A stretch of 37,951 bases of DNA from a virus, in the IMG/VR virus record IMGVR_UViG_3300017751_000068, positions 1-37,951 of that record. One strand, written 5' to 3'. Below the pieces are notes generated by a model that saw only the letters and a program-made list of their open reading frames with translations, was not told where the DNA came from and searched no databases. The position numbers and the translations under genes are program-made. Positions 7,763 to 17,847 of this stretch are shown piece by piece. Each line of letters starts with the position of its first letter. Within the stretch, counting starts at the first letter, position 1.

Positions 7763-10700
7763 ATGGCAAACATTCAAAGAAATTTTATCGCAGGGAGAAT
7801 GAATAAGTCTCTCGATGAAAGACTTGTACCAAACGGGGAATACATTGATGCTTTAAATGTTAGGCTAGGTTCTACCGAAGGTGGGGAAGTTGGCTCTGTT
7901 GAAAACTCCAAGGGTAATACTAAGATGACTAGTTTGCAGTATGAGCAAACTGCTAGTACTACGGGGGCTGTTTTATTAAGTTCACAAGCTAGATGTATAG
8001 GGGCTTATGAAGATGGACAGAGTAACCGAATATACTGGTTTGTCCATGACCCCGCTTATACTTTAGGAGAGACAGGAAAGATAGATATGGTAGTATCTTT
8101 TAATCCTACTACTCAAAGCCTTACTTATCATATAATAAGTATTGATGACGGATTTGGTGCTAACACTACTTTGAATTTTAATCCTCAACATTTAATAACG
8201 GGTATAGATTTAGTAGATGACTTATTGTTTTTTACTGACAACATTAATCCTCCTAGGTTTATAAATGTAACACAGAATTATCCCAATCCTTTTTATGACG
8301 TAGATGTTGTAACTGCGGAAGAGTTTATGGTGATTAAGAAGCCACCTATTAAGTCTCCTACTATTGTGTTAAGAAGTCAAAATAACAATCAAGATGATTT
8401 TTTAGAAACAAGGTTTATTTGTTTTGCTTATAGATATCAATATGCTAATGGAGAATTTTCAGCAACATCACAGTGGTCTGAACCAGCATTTGATCCAAAT
8501 ATTTATCAATATGATTTTGCAACTAATTTAAATGAAGGTATGTTAAACACCGTAACTGGTGTAGATATTCAATTTAATTCAGGTAGCTCTTTAGTAAAAG
8601 GAATCGAAATCCTTTATAAAGAAAGCACAGATGATACAATTAAGATTATTGATAAATTATCTAAAGGTTTGCAAGGGTACGCTGATAACACAGAGTATAC
8701 ATTTACTTTTAATAATAGTAAAATTTTTACTGTTTTACCTTCCACAGAGCTTTTAAGACTATATGATAATGTTCCACTTAAGGCTTTAGGTCAAACCTTA
8801 ATGGGGAATAGATTAGTCTACGGTAATTATATAGAGGGTTATGATTTAAAAGATATTTTTAATAATCCAGTTAAATTAGAATTTCAAGCAAATTTAATTG
8901 CTGGAGAAGTTAGAAATACTTCATTAGTTTCAACTACTGAAAGTGGTGTATATACATTCGGTAGTTCTCAAAATATTTCTAATTCTGTAATAAAATTTAA
9001 TTTATCATCTTTAAATGTTTTTACTGATCTTAAAGTAAATACAGCTTTAAGTTTCTCTTTTACGTTTGAGCATTCTCTTTATGATCCTACCACAGGTCAG
9101 CCAACAACTCAACAACAAAATACAAATATTCAGTATACGTATTTATTGCCTCAAAACTTCACTTCTATTTATGAATTAGTTGAGTCACTAGATTTTCAAC
9201 AAGCTATAGGAACAGCAACTAATATTAAGCCTGTTTACGACGCCTCTAATCCAACATCTTGTTCGGGGTTTACTTTGACTGATACTGTAAATTGTTTAAT
9301 TAATCCAACTCAAACCACTGCCTCTGGAACTGTTTATAAGTATGAAAGCGGAATAACGGCTGCAAACCAACCAATTAAAATAGTAGACAATACACCTTCG
9401 TCTAATTATATAAAATTACAATTACCTGCTATGCGTTATGTTAGTGACGTTGCTAATCCATCAGGAGGTTTTTACGAGTATTTTAAAGTTATTTCGGTTA
9501 GTGCTCAATTTAGTACTATTTCTAACCCTAAAAGCTTACATAGTAATAGAGGTTATGAAATAGGAGTAGTCTATATGGATGAGTTTTTAAGATCATCGAC
9601 GGCTCTCGTAAGTCCAAACAATACTGTTCAAATACCGTGCGCTAATTCAACAACACAAAATCAAATACAAGTCACAATTCCTTGGGCTCAAAGAGCTCCT
9701 TACTGGGCTAAGTTTTATAAGTTTGTTTTAAAGCCTACAGTAGGCACTTATGAAACAATCTATAGTGAAACATTTTTTCAAGACCCTAGGTCTAATAGTG
9801 TTTTCTTTTTGCTAGAAGGTGAAAATGCTGCAAAAATTGAAGCGGGACAAAGATTAATAGTTAAACGAGACAGTGGTGGAGCTGTAACTCAATGCGTTGA
9901 GGCTGTCGTAATTGACAAAAAAGTACAAGCTCAAGATTTTCTTAAAATAAAAAATCCTGCCGACACAACAAATCCTTTTGATCCAAGTGTAGATGGCGCT
10001 TTTATAGAAGTTCCTGCTGGGCCTTATATGGAAATTGTTCCTAGCGGATTTAATTTAACCTCAAGCGAAGAGCCGGGTGGCAACAGAGTCGCTTACCCAG
10101 CCACAACATCAACATTTCCTCCTTTTAACAAAATGAGAGGCTATCCTGTAGGAAGAGCGCGAGTAAATATAATTAACCCCGATCCTAACACATCTTCTAC
10201 GACTCCATATATAGACTATACCATACCTGTAAATAGTGTAATAACTATTAGAGTTTTTCAACACCGTGAAGGAGCGGAAGGAGGTTTTTTGGGAGAGTGT
10301 GAATACAGAAGAAACACATATACTTCAGGCGAGTTGGTCGCAACTACTAATTATACTGATTTTAAATCTTGGTTTGATGGAGATAACATAGGAGATTTAA
10401 TTGCACAAGAAAGTATTTTTGATGTTGGAAGTAAGTCTGATTCTCCTACGGTTACAAATATTTATAATTCCACTTTATTAACTGGTGGTGCAAATGAAAA
10501 AATTCCTGAAGAAACAATAAGTAATGCATTATTACCAGGCTATATAGATGTGGGTTTTGATAAAAATTATTATCAATTTTGGAGAAGTGATAATTCTAAT
10601 GGGGGAGATAATTCTTTATGGTTTTTAGCCACAGGAACATTAAGCTGTACAAGTTCTGGAATATTTGGGGGCGGCAACTCTTCAAATTCTGAAATAGAAA

Positions 10701-13489
10701 TAACAGTTGAACGAGCAAATCAAGGCGGAGTTGTAGTATTCGAAACACTACCTTCAGATGCATCTCCTGATATATGGTATGAGAATAATTTAAATTTTAA
10801 TGTTAATACTAATGGAGAACATCAAGGAACACAAGCAAATCAACGTGTTCAAACTAAAAACTCTGCAATAGTTGACACAGGATTTTTTGATTGTTTTACT
10901 TTTGGAAATGGAGTTGAAAGTTATACCATAAGAGACTCAGTAAAAGGTGAAGCCTTTGCGCTAGGTAATAGAGTTACAACAACATCAGGACAAGAATATA
11001 AAGAAGCGCACAGGTTTGCGGATTTAACTTATAGTGGTGTATACAATGATGAATCAAACGTAAATAAACTTAATGAGTTTAACCTAGGGCTTGTCAACTA
11101 CAAAACCTTAGAAGATTCATTTGGATCTATTCAAAAATTACATTCTAGAAAAACAGATATACTTACTTTACAAGAAGATAAAATATCTTATGTACTAGCA
11201 GGTAAAGATTTACTTACAGATGCAGGAGGCACTGGATCCCTTACTTCAGTTCCAGAAGTGTTAGGTCAACAAATATCTAGAATAGAAGAGTTTGGTATAA
11301 GCAGAAACCCTGAAAGCTTTGCAGTGTTTGGAGCCGACAAGTTTTTTACAGATGAGCAAAGAGGCGCTGTTATACAGTTAAAAGGTGGTGCTTATAACCA
11401 AGAGTCATTGACTGTAATTTCAGAGTCTGGAATGCGAGGTTGGTTTAGAGATTTATTCCATGACAATTTTGATGCGCAGAAAATAGGGGGCTTTGACCCT
11501 TATATGAACGAGTATGTTCTGTCTGCCAACAGTATTACATTACCATTTGTAGGTAACTGTGACCTTTGCGGTAGCTCAAGGAACATAACAATACCAGTAG
11601 GTGAACAGGTTTCATATTGTGTAGATGTTACTCAAGAGGTCGGTACGGTAGAAATAGAATATGTTATTCCTAGTGGCGGCAATGACAATATTATAACTGA
11701 GGCGGATACGCCAAATCCAAATGCAGGATTAGTTAAAATGATTACAGAAACAAATTCAACTGCCGCTTCAGGAAATGAAATAATAATTGAAGATTCTACA
11801 AATAATAATACGTACACTATTACAGCCTTATATAACGGAACTTCTACTAGTGTAACTACTTCCGTTAATGGAATATTAAATGTGGCTAAAAATTCAGTAT
11901 ATGCTGAAGACATGACAATAGTGGTTTCTTCAAACAGCATTACAGCTGATACCATTGAGGTAACAGTTAACTGCCCAGAGCCTGATGAAATTACAATCAT
12001 TCAAGTGGGTATAGGAAGTAATGCAGATGGAGGAAAGTTTATACACAATGAGTACAGGTGGCAAGATGGATTGTTTAATTCTCCTCTTCATAGTGAATTA
12101 ATGGAATTTACAAATGGAACTAACAACCCTTTAGTTAGTCAGTTTTTAAGTTTAACTGGTGGTCAAGGAGCTGGTGTAATACCAGACGATGGTGCAAAGG
12201 TTATTATAGGTAGTAACAAGATTGGATTTGATAATTACAATTTTAAACGTGACACTAACAACTTTAGGTTTTTAAGAACAGCTACTGTATATGGAGAGTT
12301 TATACAATCAGACATAATAGCTTTACTTGCTGCATCAACTAATGTTACGCCTTTACAATTTAATATTCCGGAGGTTACCGCAACCTTTACAATGCCTTCT
12401 GGAAATACAGGAGACAATTTATATCTGATTTATGATTATAGAAATTCTACAGAAGTACAACTATGTTATTCTAACGTAGATTTAAATGATGTTTGTTGTG
12501 TGGGATGTAACGTAGAGCCTACTCCTACTCCTGGACCAGACGTTACACCAGCTCCGTTAGCCTGTAACTCTTATACTTTAGCATCACCGTCTACTTGTAC
12601 TACTTATGATGTTGTTGCTAATGCGGACACTATAAGAATTGACTTTACAGATTGTGATGGCAACCCAGATTTTATAGCTTCATTACCCGCTGGAGACGCT
12701 GTGGATGTATGTTCGACAACAATACCAACCACCACTCCAAGTACAGGTACGGTAACGGCAGGTTCATCTTGTGGAGGATCTGACAATATATTTACTTGGG
12801 AGAGTTGTAATGGGGTTCAATTACAAGAAACAGTTGGAGGCGGAAAGTCAGTTGTAAAATGTGCTCAGAATATACCCGTAAGAACATCAGGAACTAATGG
12901 TACTGTAACAGCAGGATCTGCGTGTGAACAATATAACTACTCAGCTATTCAGTGTGGTAGTAGTGGAACAAGAGTATTCTTATCAGGAAAGACTTCATTA
13001 GGTTTATTTAGTGTTGGTAATTTTGTTTATTATGATGAAATAAATTTAAGCGGATCAAATGTAAGTATAAGAAAATGCGCTCAAATAGAAATAGTAAATT
13101 GGGGTGATGGAGCTAGCGGTGATATTGTAGGAGAAGCATCCGCATGTAATGACCCTGTAAACTGTCCAAGCGATTCTACTGATAACCCTATTTGGATGTT
13201 TAATCAAAGACAAAATAATGGCGCAGATAGTTCGTCTCAATTAGAACCTTGTAATACGATATACTGTAGCAATCCTGTGTTTACATCGATAACAACAACT
13301 AATAATTTATTTAACGGGGATGTTTTATTTTTTATCGATTCAAACTTCAATACTCCATTTAATGGAAATAACAAGTACTTTGGTTTTAGAGCACCGGCTA
13401 CAGGAACTAAAAAAGCTCAAGCAGGTTTTATGGAAGGATGGGTGCAAATAGGAAATAACGGAAGAGTAATATCATTCTCTTTATGTTAA
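7763..13489 (+). CDS. Giant tail nozzle / muzzle-like protein
   Basis: A 1908-aa protein. The N-terminus carries a motif I recognise from podovirus tail nozzle and crAss-type muzzle proteins: MNKSLDERLVPNGEYIDALN (residues 13-32), then repeated beta blades with IYWFVHDP and DNINPPRFINVTQ (about 160-171). Such proteins form the tube at the tail tip. The middle is long, beta-rich and rich in Thr, Ser and Asn. The last 340 residues (from about 1566) are different: they hold many Cys residues and a Pro/Thr linker (EPTPTPGPDVTPAP), and contain two related blocks about 50 residues apart (TGTVTAGSSC and NGTVTAGSAC). T7 gp12 is under 800 aa, so this is a greatly enlarged version. No Shine-Dalgarno; the ATG follows the previous stop by one base. 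Confidence 0.75.
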   Translation: MANIQRNFIAGRMNKSLDERLVPNGEYIDALNVRLGSTEGGEVGSVENSKGNTKMTSLQYEQTASTTGAVLLSSQARCIGAYEDGQSNRIYWFVHDPAYTLGETGKIDMVVSFNPTTQSLTYHIISIDDGFGANTTLNFNPQHLITGIDLVDDLLFFTDNINPPRFINVTQNYPNPFYDVDVVTAEEFMVIKKPPIKSPTIVLRSQNNNQDDFLETRFICFAYRYQYANGEFSATSQWSEPAFDPNIYQYDFATNLNEGMLNTVTGVDIQFNSGSSLVKGIEILYKESTDDTIKIIDKLSKGLQGYADNTEYTFTFNNSKIFTVLPSTELLRLYDNVPLKALGQTLMGNRLVYGNYIEGYDLKDIFNNPVKLEFQANLIAGEVRNTSLVSTTESGVYTFGSSQNISNSVIKFNLSSLNVFTDLKVNTALSFSFTFEHSLYDPTTGQPTTQQQNTNIQYTYLLPQNFTSIYELVESLDFQQAIGTATNIKPVYDASNPTSCSGFTLTDTVNCLINPTQTTASGTVYKYESGITAANQPIKIVDNTPSSNYIKLQLPAMRYVSDVANPSGGFYEYFKVISVSAQFSTISNPKSLHSNRGYEIGVVYMDEFLRSSTALVSPNNTVQIPCANSTTQNQIQVTIPWAQRAPYWAKFYKFVLKPTVGTYETIYSETFFQDPRSNSVFFLLEGENAAKIEAGQRLIVKRDSGGAVTQCVEAVVIDKKVQAQDFLKIKNPADTTNPFDPSVDGAFIEVPAGPYMEIVPSGFNLTSSEEPGGNRVAYPATTSTFPPFNKMRGYPVGRARVNIINPDPNTSSTTPYIDYTIPVNSVITIRVFQHREGAEGGFLGECEYRRNTYTSGELVATTNYTDFKSWFDGDNIGDLIAQESIFDVGSKSDSPTVTNIYNSTLLTGGANEKIPEETISNALLPGYIDVGFDKNYYQFWRSDNSNGGDNSLWFLATGTLSCTSSGIFGGGNSSNSEIEITVERANQGGVVVFETLPSDASPDIWYENNLNFNVNTNGEHQGTQANQRVQTKNSAIVDTGFFDCFTFGNGVESYTIRDSVKGEAFALGNRVTTTSGQEYKEAHRFADLTYSGVYNDESNVNKLNEFNLGLVNYKTLEDSFGSIQKLHSRKTDILTLQEDKISYVLAGKDLLTDAGGTGSLTSVPEVLGQQISRIEEFGISRNPESFAVFGADKFFTDEQRGAVIQLKGGAYNQESLTVISESGMRGWFRDLFHDNFDAQKIGGFDPYMNEYVLSANSITLPFVGNCDLCGSSRNITIPVGEQVSYCVDVTQEVGTVEIEYVIPSGGNDNIITEADTPNPNAGLVKMITETNSTAASGNEIIIEDSTNNNTYTITALYNGTSTSVTTSVNGILNVAKNSVYAEDMTIVVSSNSITADTIEVTVNCPEPDEITIIQVGIGSNADGGKFIHNEYRWQDGLFNSPLHSELMEFTNGTNNPLVSQFLSLTGGQGAGVIPDDGAKVIIGSNKIGFDNYNFKRDTNNFRFLRTATVYGEFIQSDIIALLAASTNVTPLQFNIPEVTATFTMPSGNTGDNLYLIYDYRNSTEVQLCYSNVDLNDVCCVGCNVEPTPTPGPDVTPAPLACNSYTLASPSTCTTYDVVANADTIRIDFTDCDGNPDFIASLPAGDAVDVCSTTIPTTTPSTGTVTAGSSCGGSDNIFTWESCNGVQLQETVGGGKSVVKCAQNIPVRTSGTNGTVTAGSACEQYNYSAIQCGSSGTRVFLSGKTSLGLFSVGNFVYYDEINLSGSNVSIRKCAQIEIVNWGDGASGDIVGEASACNDPVNCPSDSTDNPIWMFNQRQNNGADSSSQLEPCNTIYCSNPVFTSITTTNNLFNGDVLFFIDSNFNTPFNGNNKYFGFRAPATGTKKAQAGFMEGWVQIGNNGRVISFSLC

Positions 13490-13509
13490 AAATTAATTAA
13501 TTTTATACA

Positions 13510-15744
13510 ATGGCTCAAGCTGATATATACTACATAGACACTTTTAATTTTGCAAAAGCTACTGCTGTCTATACTGATGCGGCTTTAACCACCCTTGCAG
13601 CTGATGGGTTTTATCAAATGGGCGGTGTCACAGCCCGTCAACAAGTTAATGGAGTTTTAGACCCGCCACAAGATTGTCCATCGTGTAGTAAGCCTTCTCC
13701 CGATCCTACGCCAGCAGCCAATAATGCGTTTAAAATTACAGATAAAGTTACGGGTACTCAAGACCATGTTGTATTAAAGAATAATTTTGCAGTAGGTCAA
13801 GAGGTTACAACTAGCATTAATTCTAACTGTTGGCTTATTGATTCTTTGGCGGTAAATGGTACGGCAAATACAATATCAGGCGTTTGTGTGCCAGATCCAG
13901 GAACACCTGCGGAATATTATCTTCTTAATTTGTGTCCAGTGTCTGCGGGTACAGGAGCTAAAAGTGCTATTTACACATCAATTCCCCCTACAAGCAATCA
14001 GTTTATTTATCTAAATACAAATTCAAACGCGTACTATTCGTATAGTAATGCCGCTCCAGTTACCACTCTTAGCTCAGGCATACCTTTAGTAGAGAATGGC
14101 TTAGCTTTAACAGCAGACGCTGCGTGCCCTGCAGTGCCGCCTCAATTTACTTACTGGTTTGCTCAGGAGTGTAACAACCCTAATAATACGCTTGTTATTC
14201 AAGCGCCTGTTGGAACAACTTTTAATGAGGGAACAACCTCAGTAAAAATTAATGGATCAACAACGTGTTACCAGATTAACTCTCAAAGATTAGGATCAGA
14301 TACCACATTTGGTGGGGTGTATGATGGGACAGCTTATACTGGATGTACAAGCGGAACTAATCCTTGTATTGTAGTTCCTCCTCCTAATAACTCCTTTGTA
14401 GCTAGAGACATAACAAACTCTAGTAATGAATACGATGTGCAATTAGGTTCTGGACAAATAGGTGACGAAACACAAATAAGTGCAGCTTCGGGTTGTTATA
14501 GATTAGTTAGCCAAACTACTAGAACTACAACCAATACCATTACATCTCCTTGTCCTGGAGTTGGATGCACCTTATCTATACTTAATGGCGGTGGCTCTGG
14601 AGGTACATACAGTTATACTGATTGTGCTGGTTCTTCTTATAACAATGTATCACTTTCCCCTAACGAAGAAAGGTCTTTGTGTTACCAAAATAGTTCTTTA
14701 AGCCTTGGTGGTACAATAACAGAAGATCCACAAGGCTCATGTCCTGGAGGATCAGCACCACCAGCTAACACAGATCCTAATTCCTATTTCACTGCTGAGC
14801 TTTGCACTGGAGGAGGAGAAATAGTGGTTAAAACAACTGGAAGTGCTAGTATAGGTGATTCAATTCATACAAGCAATACAGGAACTACTTGTTATGTTAT
14901 AACAGGTGATTCTACAGCTACCTCTACAAACAATACTATAACACAAACTTTTAGCGGCTGCACTGGTGATAGTTCAGCGTGTACTCCTACCGTTGATTGT
15001 TATGCATATAGTGTAGAATATAATCAAGCTACAGACGTATGTCCTTCTGGAGGAAATACAACTGTTTTTGGAAATGCAAATAATAATTTTAGTGCAGTGA
15101 CTGCAATTTGGAAAACTCAAAACTCTTGTGGAACATCAGATTATGCAAATGCTGGAACCTATGCATTCACTAGCTCAGGCTCAAAAATATCTAGGTATTG
15201 GAATGGAGCTCAATTTACTGGAGTAACAACTACTTGTAGTTCAGCTCCTCAAAATATTACTGGAACTATAACATCAATTGACAATAATATCACTGGAAGC
15301 ACTCTGGGTGTGGGGTATAATTTGATAGGTGACACTATTGGATCTTTTGTTACAGGACCTTCGCCTTTAGATACTACAACTTTTAACTCAAGTATTTTAG
15401 TTACAGATGGATTTAGTATAGCTAATTCAAGTGTTACATTTAATCCTACAAGTATTACTCAAGACTCTGATATAACATTAATTGTTGGAGGACAAATAAC
15501 ACAAGATGTCTCCACATTTACTTATCTAATTACTACGTGTGGTACTTTTGTGAGTTATAGAATTTCATATATAGCTTCATTAGCTGTTTCAACTGTAGTG
15601 TTTTTTAGAACTAATACAGGACAGACTTTTTGTGGCACTATTCAGGGCACAACTACCGCTGCTTCTCAAGGAGACGTAATACAAATAATTACATCTTCAG
15701 GATGTAATAATAGCCAGTGTACAGGAGGAGGGTTTGGATTTTAA
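13510..15744 (+). CDS. Cysteine-rich repeat tail fibre / adhesin-like protein
   Basis: A 744-aa, Thr/Ser/Asn/Gly-rich protein. Residues 6-50 form an N-terminal module seen in marine phage tail proteins (YYIDTFNFAKATAVYTDAAL, then DGFYQ and RQQVNGVL), followed by CPSC and a Pro linker. From about residue 73 to 484 there are several imperfect modules of 55-65 residues, each of the form F-x-(hydrophobic strands)-G-x-x-I/V-G-x-x … C-Y-x-I … N-T-I … C; clear copies are at about 73-126, 215-279, 295-348 and 426-484. The C-terminal 230 residues are a separate beta domain, a possible receptor-binding tip. Position after the muzzle gene and the modular build suggest a fibre or tail-tip adhesin. Confidence 0.68.
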   Translation: MAQADIYYIDTFNFAKATAVYTDAALTTLAADGFYQMGGVTARQQVNGVLDPPQDCPSCSKPSPDPTPAANNAFKITDKVTGTQDHVVLKNNFAVGQEVTTSINSNCWLIDSLAVNGTANTISGVCVPDPGTPAEYYLLNLCPVSAGTGAKSAIYTSIPPTSNQFIYLNTNSNAYYSYSNAAPVTTLSSGIPLVENGLALTADAACPAVPPQFTYWFAQECNNPNNTLVIQAPVGTTFNEGTTSVKINGSTTCYQINSQRLGSDTTFGGVYDGTAYTGCTSGTNPCIVVPPPNNSFVARDITNSSNEYDVQLGSGQIGDETQISAASGCYRLVSQTTRTTTNTITSPCPGVGCTLSILNGGGSGGTYSYTDCAGSSYNNVSLSPNEERSLCYQNSSLSLGGTITEDPQGSCPGGSAPPANTDPNSYFTAELCTGGGEIVVKTTGSASIGDSIHTSNTGTTCYVITGDSTATSTNNTITQTFSGCTGDSSACTPTVDCYAYSVEYNQATDVCPSGGNTTVFGNANNNFSAVTAIWKTQNSCGTSDYANAGTYAFTSSGSKISRYWNGAQFTGVTTTCSSAPQNITGTITSIDNNITGSTLGVGYNLIGDTIGSFVTGPSPLDTTTFNSSILVTDGFSIANSSVTFNPTSITQDSDITLIVGGQITQDVSTFTYLITTCGTFVSYRISYIASLAVSTVVFFRTNTGQTFCGTIQGTTTAASQGDVIQIITSSGCNNSQCTGGGFGF
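13726..14961 (+). repeat. Tandem cysteine-bearing protein modules in the fibre-like gene
   Basis: Diverged in-frame repeats of roughly 165-195 bp encode the modules described for the gene at 13510. They align by protein pattern (C-Y/W-x-I/L, then T-N-T-I, then a closing C) rather than by DNA identity, so they are old duplications. Confidence 0.55.
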
Positions 15745-15772
15745 TTAATTGATTATCTTAGTACATAAAATT

Positions 15773-15779
15773 AAATCTA
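15773..15779 (+). promoter_or_regulatory. AT-rich translation leader AAATCTA before ATG
   Basis: AAATCTA directly abuts the ATG at 15780, forming AAATCTAATG, the same ending as the leader at 4915-4929 with the inner TCTAA block omitted. No Shine-Dalgarno site. A near -7 sequence TATCTTAG lies about 20 bp further upstream, but its last bases do not fit the consensus. Confidence 0.38.
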
Positions 15780-17003
15780 ATGAAATCTATATTTGTACAG
15801 ATTGCGAGTTATCGTGATCCTGAGCTTATACCTACCATCAAAGATCTTATTGAGAAAGCTCATCATCCAGAGAATTTAAAAATATGCATAGCTCACCAGT
15901 ATGCCGAAGAAGATGAGTGGGACCGACTTGATCAGTTTGCTGAAGACGGAAGGTTTATAGTAATACAGATACCACACACAGAGGCTCAAGGCACTTGCTG
16001 GGCACGTAATCAGATACAACAACACTATAATGGAGAGGACTATACTCTTCATTTAGATTCGCATCATAGGTTTATTGAGGGGTGGGACAGTGAATGTATT
16101 AGTACTATAGCTAGGCTTCAGAAGCAGGGCTTTAAAAAACCTTTGCTTACTTCATACTGCCCGGCATACCATATTAATAAACCTATTGAACAAAATGAAA
16201 CTGTATACGGTATGAAAGTGAATACGTGGAAAGATGGCGTAGCTCTTTTTCACCCATACACAATGCCAAAAAGTATTGTTCCTGTCCCCTCAAGGTTTTA
16301 CTCTGGACACTTTGCTTTTACATTGGGTCAGTTTTGTAAAGAGGTTCCTCATGATCCGCTTATGTATTTCTATGGAGAAGAAATATCTATATCAGTCAGG
16401 GCTTACACGCATGGCTACGATTTGTTTGCGCCACATAAACCAATAGTATGGCATGAGTATACGCGTGAGGGCAGGGCTAAACATTGGGACGATCATAAGA
16501 AATGGTTTGAAAGAGATAATCAATCAAAAGCAAGAACAAGACAACTCTTAGGAGTAAACGGAGAGGTGTGTTCTCCTTGCAATAAGAATACCTTTAAAGA
16601 GTATGATCTTGGAGAAGAGCGAACCTTAGAGGATTATGAACTGTATGCTGGAATAAAATTTAAAGATCAGACTATAACACATAGATGTCAACAGAACTTG
16701 CCACCTCCTGGTACAGAAGGAGATTCTATATACCACCAAACTAAAGATTATTATGTTAAGATTAATAAGCATGACTTTTTATATGAGGATTGCGCTTTTG
16801 GAGTGCTTGTATTCGAAGATAGCAATGGAATAGTAGTTCACCATGACACTATAACAAAAGAAGAGATTAAGACCCTTAAATCGCTTAACAATCCTTACAT
16901 GACTGTAGTCAGAAGCTTGGCTGGACAAGTCCCTTATAGGTATCTTATGTGGCCTTATAGCGCGTCACATGGTTGGGGTGATAAAGTGGTCAGTTATTTT
17001 TAG
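15780..17003 (+). CDS. GT60-like glycosyltransferase (GlcNAc-transferase family)
   Basis: A 407-aa protein with the features of the Skp1-type UDP-GlcNAc transferase family (Pfam GlcNAc, PF11397): IFVQIASYRDPEL at residues 4-16, QGTCWARNQIQQHY at 70-83, and the metal/nucleotide-sugar motif LHLDSHHRF at 90-98. The fold is GT-A like, and the enzyme should transfer a sugar, GlcNAc in the best-known members, from a UDP-sugar to protein. The last 120 residues are a separate domain of unknown role. It has no signal peptide or membrane anchor, so it acts in the host cytoplasm. Because it lies inside the tail gene cluster, tail protein glycosylation is the simplest inference; modification of a host surface precursor is the alternative. 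Confidence 0.78.
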   Translation: MKSIFVQIASYRDPELIPTIKDLIEKAHHPENLKICIAHQYAEEDEWDRLDQFAEDGRFIVIQIPHTEAQGTCWARNQIQQHYNGEDYTLHLDSHHRFIEGWDSECISTIARLQKQGFKKPLLTSYCPAYHINKPIEQNETVYGMKVNTWKDGVALFHPYTMPKSIVPVPSRFYSGHFAFTLGQFCKEVPHDPLMYFYGEEISISVRAYTHGYDLFAPHKPIVWHEYTREGRAKHWDDHKKWFERDNQSKARTRQLLGVNGEVCSPCNKNTFKEYDLGEERTLEDYELYAGIKFKDQTITHRCQQNLPPPGTEGDSIYHQTKDYYVKINKHDFLYEDCAFGVLVFEDSNGIVVHHDTITKEEIKTLKSLNNPYMTVVRSLAGQVPYRYLMWPYSASHGWGDKVVSYF

Positions 17004-17011
17004 TAAATTTG
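17004..17011 (+). promoter_or_regulatory. Candidate -7 box (TAAATTTG)
   Basis: TAAATTTG fits TAnnTTTG. It begins right after the glycosyltransferase stop codon and lies 19 bp before the ATG at 17031. There is no good -33 box, so it is tentative. Confidence 0.38.
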
Positions 17012-17030
17012 TATATATAAATTAAACATT

Positions 17031-17825
17031 ATGCCAGACTATACTCTTACCTACAGTGAAAACTCTAACGGGTGGCCTTCTTTTTATTCATACATGCCTG
17101 AGTATTTAGTAGGCTTAAATAACTACTTGTATTCTTTTTCTGGTGGAAATATATTTCAGCACAATAGTAACGAAGTCAGAAACAACTACTATGGCGTTCA
17201 GGGCTTCTCAGAAATAACTAGTGTATTTAATGATGACCCTATAACTAATAAAATATTTAAAACTGTAAACTTAGAATCAGATACAGCGTGGTCAGCAGCA
17301 CTTGAGACAGACCTTCCTAACACAGGCCTTATTGATTACACTTGGTTTGTTCAAAAAGAAGGGGACTGGTTTGCTTACATCAGAAGTTCAGGGGGTGACC
17401 CCGCAGCTCTTACAGAGTATGCGTTACGATCAATGAATGGTATCTCTCAAAGCTTATCGGTAACTGGAACTGCCAATACTCCGATTATAAACTTTGCTAC
17501 TACCATAAACATAGGTAACATTATAAGTATAGGGGACAGTCTATACTCTGCAAACCCTCCCTATACAGGTCCAACACTTGTGGGCACGGTAACAGCTATA
17601 GAAATTGATCTGGTTAATAATATAAACAGGATTACAGTGGACGCAACGGTGGCTGGAGGCGCAGCTCCTACTCTTCAAGACTCTTTTATTTTATATATTA
17701 AAAATCAAGAGGCTGAATCTCATGGACTGTTAGGTCACTACATGAAGTTTGTACTTCAGAATACTGCAACAATAGCAACAGAGCTGTTTGCTGTAGAGTC
17801 TCAAGTAGCTAAAAGCAATCCTTAA
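17031..17825 (+). CDS. Tail-associated virion protein
   Basis: A 264-aa protein that opens with a pattern common in marine and crAss-type podovirus tail proteins: LTYSENSNGWPSFYSYMPEY (residues 4-23), then NYLYSFSGGNIFQHN and a KIFKTVNLESDTAWSA segment (about 80-95). The second half is beta-rich, with Asn- and Ile-rich strands and no catalytic motif. It has no signal peptide. The N-terminal pattern is often found in parts of tail nozzle proteins, so this may be a separate subunit of the muzzle or tail hub. Confidence 0.7.
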   Translation: MPDYTLTYSENSNGWPSFYSYMPEYLVGLNNYLYSFSGGNIFQHNSNEVRNNYYGVQGFSEITSVFNDDPITNKIFKTVNLESDTAWSAALETDLPNTGLIDYTWFVQKEGDWFAYIRSSGGDPAALTEYALRSMNGISQSLSVTGTANTPIINFATTINIGNIISIGDSLYSANPPYTGPTLVGTVTAIEIDLVNNINRITVDATVAGGAAPTLQDSFILYIKNQEAESHGLLGHYMKFVLQNTATIATELFAVESQVAKSNP

Positions 17826-17832
17826 AAATTAG

Positions 17833-17840
17833 TATCTTTG
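17833..17840 (+). promoter_or_regulatory. Bacteroidota-type -7 promoter box (TATCTTTG)
   Basis: TATCTTTG is a perfect consensus in the 22-bp gap before the GNAT gene. Only 7 bp separate it from the ATG at 17848, so a transcript from it would start at or within a few bases of the start codon. No clear -33 box. Confidence 0.55.
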
Positions 17841-17847
17841 TTACTCA

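Noticed and set aside
11632-12000. 122-codon antisense frame inside the muzzle-like gene
   Set aside because: It lies wholly opposite a long coding frame, has low-complexity Val/Ile/Ser content, and has no promoter or partner gene.
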